Part shown: positions 6,441-12,227 of the stretch, one piece after another
Layout of the letters: each line of letters opens with the position of its first letter
Numbering within the stretch: position 1 is the first letter of the stretch
DNA from: an uncultured Oscillibacter sp.
GTDB lineage: Bacteria; Bacillota_A; Clostridia; Oscillospirales; Oscillospiraceae
NCBI GenBank assembly: GCA_902462475.1
Contig: CABQCB010000032.1
Coordinates: 1-12,227 of the forward strand
Direction: 5' to 3'
DNA: 12,227 nt
Made by a program: the position numbers and the translations under genes
Notes under the pieces: generated by a model
What the model saw: only the letters and a program-made list of their open reading frames with translations
Database searches by the model: none
Told to the model about the DNA's origin: nothing

Positions 6441-7032
6441 ATTCGCAGGCCTGGCACAAAAGACCGATCAGCTCTTCCTTGCCGGTGCCCTTTTCTGCCG
6501 AAAACGGCACCAGATGGTCGTCCTCATCCAGTTCCAGCGTCTGGCGGATCAGCTCCAGCGCCGGTTCCACCTGGCTGCGCTTGAGCTTATCCAGTTTGTT
6601 GGCCACGATGATCTCCGGGCAGCCGGTCTGACGGAACCAGTTGTGCATGGTCACATCGTCCGCCGTGGGCTTGTGGCGAATGTCCACGATGAGCACGCCG
6701 GTGGTGATGAGCTCTCCTTCGTCCTGGAAATAGCTCTCCATCAGACGGCCCCAGCGGTCCTTCTCCGCCTTGGAGACTTTTGCATAGCCATAGCCCGGCA
6801 GGTCCACCAGATAGGCCTGCTGATCCACCAGAAAATAGTTGATCTGCGTGGTCTTTCCCGGAGACGCGCCCACATAGGCCAGGTTTTTTCGCCCCAGCAG
6901 ACGGTTGATGACAGAGGACTTGCCTACGTTGGACCGGCCGGCAAAGGCAAACTGGGGACGGCCGTCCCGCAAAAAGCCGCTGCGGGCCGCTGCGGAACGG
7001 GTAAACTCAGCTTTATTGAAATTCAAAGACAT
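6439..7032 (-). CDS. engB: Ribosome biogenesis GTP-binding protein EngB (YsxC/YihA)
   Basis: Small TrmE-Era-family GTPase needed in Bacillus for assembly of the 50S ribosomal subunit. The 197-aa length is typical. All G motifs are present: G1 GRSNVGKS (32-39), G2 threonines 61-62 in SPGKTTQ, G3 DLPG (77-80), G4 NKLD (145-148) and G5 SAEKG (178-182), plus the family signature YGYAKV after G3. It is the last gene of the cluster and lies 16 nt after the lon stop. Its ribosome site AAGGAG (7044-7049) touches the lon TAA, with a rather long 11-nt spacer to the ATG. The lon-engB order is the same as lonA-ysxC in Bacillus. Confidence 0.96.
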   Translation of the reverse strand: MSLNFNKAEFTRSAAARSGFLRDGRPQFAFAGRSNVGKSSVINRLLGRKNLAYVGASPGKTTQINYFLVDQQAYLVDLPGYGYAKVSKAEKDRWGRLMESYFQDEGELITTGVLIVDIRHKPTADDVTMHNWFRQTGCPEIIVANKLDKLKRSQVEPALELIRQTLELDEDDHLVPFSAEKGTGKEELIGLLCQACE

Positions 7033-7048
7033 GAAATGTATTTCTCCT

Positions 7049-9484
7049 TTACAGGCTGAGCCTTGTTTTTACAGCTGCAGGCTCCCCGGCGGGCGCAAAC
7101 GCCGCCAAGGGGCTCTCCTGCGGCGTCTCCTGCCGCACGGAAGTATCCGCCGCGGGATACAGCGCTGCGGCAAATACCTGATCCACCGTGGACACGGGCA
7201 CAAAGTGCAGCGCGGCGCGGACGGTCTGATCGATTTCCTCCAGATCCCGGACATTGTCCGCAGGGATCAGCACGGTGCCAATGCCGTTGCGCAATGCCGC
7301 CATGGTCTTTTCCTTCAGACCGCCGATGGCCAGCACGCGGCCCCGCAGCGTCACCTCGCCGGTCATGGCAATGCCTGCCCGGATCTTCCGCCCCGTCAGG
7401 GCGGAGAGCATGGCGGTGGTTACGGCGATACCGGCGGAAGGACCGTCCTTGGGCACCGCTCCCTCCGGGAAGTGGACATGGATGTCCTTGGTCTTGTAGA
7501 AGTCCTGCTCGATCCCCAGCGCTTCCGCCCGGCTGCGCAGGCAGCTGAGGGCGGCCTGCGCCGACTCCTTCATCACGTCGCCCAGGTTGCCGGTCAGCTC
7601 CAGCTTGCCGGAGCCCTCCATGACGTTGACTTCCACTTCCAATATCTCTCCGCCTGCCTCCGTCCACGCAAGGCCATTGACCACACCAATCTCCTCCCGC
7701 TCCGTGTGGAGCGCCGGGGGGAACGGCTGGCAGTCCAGCAGCTTGGGAAGCTCTTTTTCTGTAACGGTAATGCGCTTTACAGTTCCTGCCAGCAGGCGCA
7801 TATCCGTCTTCCGACATACGGCAGCCAGGCGGCGCTCCAGCTGGCGGACGCCGGACTCGCGGGTATAGTCCCGGATGATGGCGCGCAGCACATCATCCCC
7901 CACCCGGAGCGTACCTTTCTTCAAGCCGTGCTCTGCCATCTGCTTGGGCAGCAGGTGGCGCTTTGCGATCTGCACCTTTTCCTCATCGGTGTAGCTGCCC
8001 AGCTGGATGACCTCCATCCGGTCCAGAAGCGGCCGGGGGATGGTGTCGGTGGTGTTGGCGGTGGTGATGAACATGACCTGAGAGAGGTCCACCGGGATCT
8101 CCAGGAAATGGTCCCGGAAGGCCCCGTTCTGCTCGCTGTCCAGCACCTCCAGCAACGCCGCGGCCGGGTCGCCCCGGTAATCGCTGCCCAGCTTGTCGAT
8201 CTCATCCAGCAGCATCAGCGGATTCATGGAGCCGCTGCGGCTGATAGCCTCGATGATGCGGCCGGGCATGGCGCCGATGTACGTTTTCCGGTGGCCGCGG
8301 ATATCCGCTTCATCCCGGACGCCGCCCAGAGAGAGCCGGGCCAGCTTGCGGTTGAGCGCCTTGGCAACGGAGATGGCAATGGAGGTCTTGCCCACGCCCG
8401 GCGGGCCCACCAGGCAAAGGATCTGTCCCTTGCCCTCAGGATTCATCTGCCGGACGGCAATGGTCTCCAAAATCCGCTCCTTCACCTTTTCCAGGCCGAA
8501 ATGATCCTTTTCCAGCACCTTGCGGGCAGCGTCCACACTGACCCGCTCCCGGGTGGTCTCGTTCCAGGGCATCTCCAGGCACACATCCAGATAGTTGCGG
8601 ATCACGGCACCTTCCGCGCTGCCGAAGGGCTGCTTGGAAAGCTTGGTCACCTCTTTCAAAAGGTGCTTTTCCGTCTCCTCCTCCAGGTGCAGCGCCTCGA
8701 TGCGGTCCCGGTAGTTCTGCAGCTCATCATCGGTCTCGTCGCCCTCGCCCAGCTCATTTTGCAGCACGCGGATCTGGGTGCGGAGGATCTGCTCCCGCTG
8801 AGAGCGCACCAGCTGCTCCCGGATCTTGCCCTCCATCTCCCGCTCGAAGCCCAGGACGTTATTTTCCCGGGCCAGGAACGCGTTCATCTTCCGCAGACGG
8901 ATGAAAGGAGACAGTTCTTCCAGGATCTCCTGCTTATCCGTATAGCGCAGGGCGATGTTCTGGGCGATGTAGTCGGCCAGATAGCCGGGGTCCCGACTGT
9001 CCATGACCGTGGTCACCACTTCCTCCGGCAGGCTGCCCGCCTGCTGGGCGTAGTCGGTGAAGAGATTGTATGTCTGGCGCAGCAGCGCCTCCGTTCTGGG
9101 GCTGGCCCGGAACGCGTCGGAGACGGGCGTCTCCTCCAGAAGCTCCACATTGGCCTGCAAAAACGGCTCCGTCTGCCACAGGCGGCGCAGCCGGGCGCGG
9201 CTCCGGCCCTCCACTACGCAGCGCACGGAGGTGTTGGACAGCCGCAGCACCTGGACGATATGGGAGATGGTGCCCACGGCAAAGAGGTCCTTCTCTGCCG
9301 GAGCGTTCACACCGATCTCCCGCTGGGTCACCAGGAACACGTCCTGGTCGGCCTCCATGGCCCGCTCCAACGCGGCGATGGAGATCCTGCGCTCCACGTC
9401 GAAGGTCAGGCTCATATGGGGAAACACCGTCAGGCCCCGCAGGGCCAGGACGGGAATATTCATGGTCTTCAATTCTTCTTCCAT
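7049..9484 (-). CDS. lon: ATP-dependent protease Lon (LonA)
   Basis: Cytoplasmic AAA+ serine protease that degrades misfolded and some regulatory proteins. The 811-aa product has the full LonA layout: an N-terminal substrate-binding domain (about 9-200, starting IPVLALRGLTVFP), a helical linker (about 200-310), and the AAA+ module with Walker A GPPGVGKT (360-367) and Walker B LMLLDEID (423-430). The C-terminal protease domain has the dyad serine S683 in PKDGPSAG and lysine K726 in GGLKEK. I chose the ATG at 9484: AAGGAG (9493-9498) lies 8 nt upstream, while an in-frame ATG at 9511 has no site. It follows clpX by 70 nt containing a terminator-like stem and leads into engB. The last 30 residues are a non-conserved, Ala/Pro-rich tail. 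Confidence 0.97.
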   Translation of the reverse strand: MEEELKTMNIPVLALRGLTVFPHMSLTFDVERRISIAALERAMEADQDVFLVTQREIGVNAPAEKDLFAVGTISHIVQVLRLSNTSVRCVVEGRSRARLRRLWQTEPFLQANVELLEETPVSDAFRASPRTEALLRQTYNLFTDYAQQAGSLPEEVVTTVMDSRDPGYLADYIAQNIALRYTDKQEILEELSPFIRLRKMNAFLARENNVLGFEREMEGKIREQLVRSQREQILRTQIRVLQNELGEGDETDDELQNYRDRIEALHLEEETEKHLLKEVTKLSKQPFGSAEGAVIRNYLDVCLEMPWNETTRERVSVDAARKVLEKDHFGLEKVKERILETIAVRQMNPEGKGQILCLVGPPGVGKTSIAISVAKALNRKLARLSLGGVRDEADIRGHRKTYIGAMPGRIIEAISRSGSMNPLMLLDEIDKLGSDYRGDPAAALLEVLDSEQNGAFRDHFLEIPVDLSQVMFITTANTTDTIPRPLLDRMEVIQLGSYTDEEKVQIAKRHLLPKQMAEHGLKKGTLRVGDDVLRAIIRDYTRESGVRQLERRLAAVCRKTDMRLLAGTVKRITVTEKELPKLLDCQPFPPALHTEREEIGVVNGLAWTEAGGEILEVEVNVMEGSGKLELTGNLGDVMKESAQAALSCLRSRAEALGIEQDFYKTKDIHVHFPEGAVPKDGPSAGIAVTTAMLSALTGRKIRAGIAMTGEVTLRGRVLAIGGLKEKTMAALRNGIGTVLIPADNVRDLEEIDQTVRAALHFVPVSTVDQVFAAALYPAADTSVRQETPQESPLAAFAPAGEPAAVKTRLSL

Positions 9485-9517
9485 AGGGGTCTCTCCTTGA
9501 TCAGGGGTCAAACAGGG

Positions 9518-9546
9518 AAAAGGGGGCGCGCCAGACGGCGGCCCCC
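9518..9546 (-). terminator. Terminator-like stem between clpX and lon
   Basis: On the minus strand GGGGGC-CGCC pairs with GGCG-GCCCCC around a GTCT loop with one bulged C, followed by TTTT. It starts 8 bases after the clpX stop. Only about 33 nt then remain before the lon ATG, and I see no promoter in that gap. Lon mRNA must therefore arise by partial read-through or from a promoter inside clpX. Confidence 0.7.
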
Positions 9547-9554
9547 GTTTTTCA

Positions 9555-10877
9555 TCATGACGCCGATGCAGGCGTACCGCTGGAGCCGGAAGACGGCTTT
9601 TCTCCCCTTCCAGGGTTCATTTTCACGGCGTGGTTCACCTTTTCCGGATCATAGGTCAGTTCCGGCTTTTCGGTCCCCTCCACGCACGCTTTCGTAATGA
9701 CTACTTTCGTGATGGTGGGATCGGAGGGAACGTCATACATGATCTGCGTCAGCATGCCCTCCATCACCGCGCGCAGGCCGCGGGCGCCGATGTTGCGCTC
9801 GATGGCCTTATCCGCGATGGCTTCCAGAGCATCCGGCGTGAATTCCAGATCCACGTCATCGTATTCCAGCAGTTTCTTATACTGCTTGACCAGCGCGTTT
9901 TTGGGCTCCTGCAAAATCCGCACCAAGTCCTCCCGGGTCAAACCGTTGAGGGGCGCGATCACCGGCAGGCGGCCCACCAGCTCGGGGATGATGCCGAACT
10001 TCAGAATATCGTGGGGCTGGACTTCCCGCAGCAGGCGGTTGACGTCCTTGTCCTTCTTGCCCTGAACATTGGCGCCGAAGCCGATGCTTTTTTGATCCAG
10101 GCGCTTTTCGATGATCTTCTCCAATCCGTCGAATGCACCGCCGCAGATGAACAGAATGTTCTTCGTGTTCACCTGGATGAACTCCTGGTGGGGGTGCTTG
10201 CGGCCGCCCTGAGGCGGCACGTTGGCCACGGTGCCCTCCACGATCTTCAAAAGCGCCTGCTGCACGCCTTCGCCGGACACGTCACGGGTGATGGACGTAT
10301 TTTCGCTCTTGCGGGCGATCTTGTCGATCTCGTCCACATAGATGATGCCGCGCTCGGCCCGCTCCACATCGAAGTCCGCCGCCTGCAAAAGCCGCAGCAG
10401 GATGTTCTCCACGTCGTCGCCCACGTAGCCGGCTTCCGTCAGCGTGGTGGCGTCCGCAATGGCGAAGGGGACTTTCAGGATCCGGGCCAGGGTCTGGGCA
10501 AACAGCGTTTTGCCGGAGCCGGTGGGGCCCAGCATGAGGATGTTGCTCTTCTGGAGCTCCACATCCTCGTCTCCCCCGAAAAAGATGCGTTTATAGTGGT
10601 TGTAGACCGCCACGGACAAGGCAACCTTGGCCTCATCCTGTCCGATCACATACTGGTCCAACACATCCTTGATCTCCCGGGGGGTCGGGAGCTTGTCGGG
10701 CAGATCCTCCAGATCATCGGGCTCCTCATCCTCGAAGCCGTCGTCCAGAATGCTCATGCAAAGCCGGACGCACTCGTCGCAGATCCGCACGCCCGGGCCC
10801 TGGATCATCCGCTGGACCTGATTTTCATGCTTGCCGCAAAAGGAGCACCGAAGTGTCTTCTTGCCGTCGTCGTTCAT
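9555..10877 (-). CDS. clpX: ClpX, ATPase/unfoldase subunit of ClpXP protease
   Basis: Hexameric AAA+ unfoldase that recognises tagged substrates and threads them into ClpP. The 440-aa product is slightly longer than the usual 415-425. The N-terminal zinc-binding domain carries C11, C14, C33 and C36. The AAA+ part has Walker A GPTGSGKT (117-124), pore loop GYVGDD (150-155), Walker B IIYVDEID (178-185), the RKH loop (226-228), the ClpP-docking IGF tripeptide (265-267), the arginine-finger region PELVGRLP (298-305) and sensor-2 GARGLR (364-369). The extra length is a Gly/Ser-rich disordered tail after about residue 420. The start is preceded by GAGGT (10884-10888). The gene lies 36 nt after clpP, so the two are very likely co-transcribed. 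Confidence 0.97.
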   Translation of the reverse strand: MNDDGKKTLRCSFCGKHENQVQRMIQGPGVRICDECVRLCMSILDDGFEDEEPDDLEDLPDKLPTPREIKDVLDQYVIGQDEAKVALSVAVYNHYKRIFFGGDEDVELQKSNILMLGPTGSGKTLFAQTLARILKVPFAIADATTLTEAGYVGDDVENILLRLLQAADFDVERAERGIIYVDEIDKIARKSENTSITRDVSGEGVQQALLKIVEGTVANVPPQGGRKHPHQEFIQVNTKNILFICGGAFDGLEKIIEKRLDQKSIGFGANVQGKKDKDVNRLLREVQPHDILKFGIIPELVGRLPVIAPLNGLTREDLVRILQEPKNALVKQYKKLLEYDDVDLEFTPDALEAIADKAIERNIGARGLRAVMEGMLTQIMYDVPSDPTITKVVITKACVEGTEKPELTYDPEKVNHAVKMNPGRGEKPSSGSSGTPASAS

Positions 10878-10913
10878 GGTATTACCTCGGTCTATCGTTT
10901 CTAGCTGATGGGT

Positions 10914-11498
10914 TTATTTGCGGTTGGTGATGATCTTGTCGATCAGGCCGAAGTCCAGCGCCTCCTGGGCGCTCATGAAGTTGTCACGCTCACAGGCGGC
11001 GGTGACTTCCTCAATGGACTTGCCGGTGTTTTCGGACATGATACGGTTCATGCGCTTTTTGATAGTCTCCAGGCGCTTGAGGTGGATGGCCATGTCCGTG
11101 ATCTGACCCTGGGTGCCGGCGGAGGGCTGATGGATCATGATCTCCGCGTTGGGCAGTGCCAGACGCTTGCCCTTGGCACCAGCAGAGAGCAGGAACGCAC
11201 CCATGCTGGCCGCCATGCCCACGCAGATGGTGGACACGTCACACTTGACGTACTGCATGGTGTCGTAGATGGCCATGCCGTCCGTCACGGAGCCGCCGGG
11301 GCTGTTGATATAGAACTGGATGTCCTTATCAGGGTCCTGCGCCTCCAGATACAGCAGCTGGGCCACCACGAGACTTGCGGTGGTCGCATTGACTTCCTCG
11401 CCCAGGAAAATGATGCGGTCGTTCAGCAGACGGGAAAAAATATCATAGGAACGCTCTCCCCGGTTGGTCTGCTCCACTACATAAGGAACTAAACTCAC
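10914..11498 (-). CDS. clpP: ClpP, proteolytic subunit of Clp protease
   Basis: Tetradecameric serine peptidase barrel that partners with ClpX (next gene) and probably other Clp ATPases. 194 aa, the standard length. The catalytic triad is S98 in GMAASMGA, H123 in MIHQP and D172 in [13 protein letters not shown] (64-71) forms the oxyanion/substrate strand. The start codon is GTG (11496-11498), supported by a strong GGAGG (11508-11512) 9 nt upstream and by alignment to the usual N-terminus ([10 protein letters not shown]). No in-frame ATG lies nearby upstream. The gene is 111 nt downstream of tig, and the gap holds a perfect long hairpin and a possible promoter. Confidence 0.97.
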   Translation of the reverse strand: MSLVPYVVEQTNRGERSYDIFSRLLNDRIIFLGEEVNATTASLVVAQLLYLEAQDPDKDIQFYINSPGGSVTDGMAIYDTMQYVKCDVSTICVGMAASMGAFLLSAGAKGKRLALPNAEIMIHQPSAGTQGQITDMAIHLKRLETIKKRMNRIMSENTGKSIEEVTAACERDNFMSAQEALDFGLIDKIITNRK

Positions 11499-11533
11499 TT
11501 TCGAAAACCTCCGATCTTTTGTGGCCTATAAAC

Positions 11534-11570
11534 CATTCTCTCATGATACCACCGGTATCATGAGAGAATG
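11534..11570. repeat. Perfect 17-bp-arm inverted repeat between tig and clpP
   Basis: CATTCTCTCATGATACC (11534-11550) and GGTATCATGAGAGAATG (11554-11570) are exact complements around a 3-nt loop. Each arm contains TCATGA, itself palindromic. No T-run follows on the minus strand, so it is not a standard intrinsic terminator. It matches neither the CIRCE element nor the CtsR tandem heptad. It could be an RNA-processing or stability hairpin, or an operator. Confidence 0.9.
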
Positions 11571-11585
11571 TGTCGAATCTGTAAA
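11557..11585 (-). promoter_or_regulatory. Possible clpP promoter overlapping the hairpin
   Basis: On the minus strand TTTACA (11580-11585) is followed, after 17 nt, by CATGAT (11557-11562), which lies inside the inverted repeat. The start would be near 11550, giving a leader of about 50 nt. The -10 match is only 4 of 6, so this is tentative. Confidence 0.35.
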
Positions 11586-11609
11586 ATGTTGCCTGAAAAA
11601 GATTCGGGA

Positions 11610-12227
11610 TTATTCGGCCTCTTTCTCGGTCTCTTTTTCGCCTTCCTGCTCGGCCTTCTTGGTGGTCTTGCGGGTGGTCTTCTTGGCGGGCTTCTCCTCG
11701 CCCTCGGCAGCGTCGTCGGCCTTCTTCTTGGTGGTCTTCTTCTCGGGCTTGACGGCGGTGGCGCTGTCCACCACAATGGCGATGGCCTTCTGGGTCAGCA
11801 GCTGATCCTTCACCTGGTCGGCCTGGAGATACTTCTTGACGGTCTCCAGCTCCATGTTGTACTGCTCGGCCATCTTCTTCATCTCGGCCTCCACGTCCTC
11901 ATCGGTGACCTCGATCTTCTCGGCCTCGATGATGGCGGCCAGGGCCAGGTCCAGACGCACCTGACGGGTGGCGGGCTCCTTGGCGTCTTCCAGGAGCTTG
12001 GACTCCTCCATGCCGGTCATCTTCATGTACTGGTCATAGGGAATGCCCTGCTGGGCGATCTGCATCTTGAAGTTGTCCAGGAACTGACGGGCCTGGTTCT
12101 CGATCATGGCGTCGGGGATATCGGCGGTGATGTTGGCACCCACCTGCTCCATCAGGGCATCCTCAAAGGCGCGGTCGGCGGCCTTCTGGCGCTCCTCGGT
12201 GATCTTTTTCTTCAGGTCAGCCTTCAG
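11610..12227 (-). CDS. tig: Trigger factor, C-terminal part (partial, N-terminus outside window)
   Basis: Ribosome-associated chaperone and peptidyl-prolyl isomerase. Only the last 205 residues are visible; the frame is open to the window end, so the ribosome-binding and PPIase domains lie beyond it. The visible part is the helical C-terminal substrate-cradling domain (KADLKKKITEE, then IPDAMIENQARQFLDNF, then GIPYDQYMKMTG). After about QLLTQKAIAIVVDSA the conserved fold ends and a tail of roughly 47 residues begins. This tail is rich in Lys, Glu, Thr and Ala, with repeated KKTT/RKTTKK units. Such tails are not part of the canonical enzyme but do occur in some Clostridia (recollection, not checked). 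Downstream of the stop a 7-bp inverted repeat (11574-11580 / 11600-11606) and the large hairpin separate it from clpP. First visible gene of the proteostasis cluster. Confidence 0.93.
   Translation of the reverse strand: MKADLKKKITEERQKAADRAFEDALMEQVGANITADIPDAMIENQARQFLDNFKMQIAQQGIPYDQYMKMTGMEESKLLEDAKEPATRQVRLDLALAAIIEAEKIEVTDEDVEAEMKKMAEQYNMELETVKKYLQADQVKDQLLTQKAIAIVVDSATAVKPEKKTTKKKADDAAEGEEKPAKKTTRKTTKKAEQEGEKETEKEAE

Noticed and set aside
65..9697. Very long open frames on the strand opposite xdh (65-1600), ktrBA (2410-4407), ade (4646-6457) and lon/engB (6905-9697)
   Set aside because: They are mirror frames of well-recognised genes, caused by strong G/C third-position bias. Their translations are His/Gly/Arg/Gln-rich with no family motifs, and the sense genes carry full catalytic signatures.
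11499..11609. CIRCE (HrcA) or CtsR operator upstream of clpP
   Set aside because: Neither TTAGCACTC-N9-GAGTGCTAA nor tandem GGTCAAA heptads are present; the palindrome here has a different sequence and geometry.
1..12227. Mobile elements, CRISPR arrays, tRNA/rRNA genes or a novel defence-type cassette
   Set aside because: No transposase, integrase, regularly spaced repeats, tRNA-like cloverleaf or unexplained multi-gene block was seen; all sizeable coding space belongs to recognised core genes.

Overview
This window is GC-rich with a strong G/C preference at third codon positions, and it looks like ordinary chromosome from an anaerobic Clostridia-type Firmicute. The best guess is an Oscillospiraceae relative (Flavonifractor / Pseudoflavonifractor / Oscillibacter type). 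The evidence is the gene order tig-clpP-clpX-lon-engB, a KtrAB potassium system, a ThiN thiamine pyrophosphokinase, a Bacillus-type adenine deaminase and a fused iron-sulfur/molybdenum hydroxylase of the kind found in selenium-using anaerobes. The family-level placement is inference from protein style, not a computed match.

Layout, left to right. (1) 1-1498, minus: the N-terminal 499 codons of a xanthine-dehydrogenase-like molybdenum hydroxylase, cut by the window edge, with its own promoter and a palindrome just downstream of it. (2) 1633-2271, minus: thiN. (3) 2356-4344, minus: the ktrB-ktrA potassium-uptake operon, with a near-consensus promoter at its head and a hairpin terminator at its end. 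(4) 4345-4666: a 322-bp divergent promoter region. (5) 4667-6391, plus: ade, adenine deaminase, ending in a perfect 18-bp bidirectional terminator that also ends the convergent engB. (6) 6439-12227, minus: a proteostasis cluster read right to left as tig (partial), clpP, clpX, lon, engB, covering ribosome-associated folding, two ATP-dependent proteases and a ribosome-assembly GTPase.

How the parts relate. Ade (adenine to hypoxanthine) and the molybdenum hydroxylase (probably hypoxanthine/xanthine oxidation) would be consecutive steps of purine breakdown, although they are on opposite strands and separated by thiN and ktrBA. ClpX delivers substrates to ClpP, Lon degrades misfolded proteins, and trigger factor folds nascent chains, so the right half is a protein quality-control island.

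I found no convincing undescribed multi-gene system. The open questions are regulatory: a perfect 17-bp-arm hairpin between tig and clpP, an intrinsic-terminator-like stem between clpX and lon, palindromes at the xdh and ktr transcription starts, a spaced inverted repeat around the ade -35 box, and a low-complexity lysine/glutamate tail on trigger factor.
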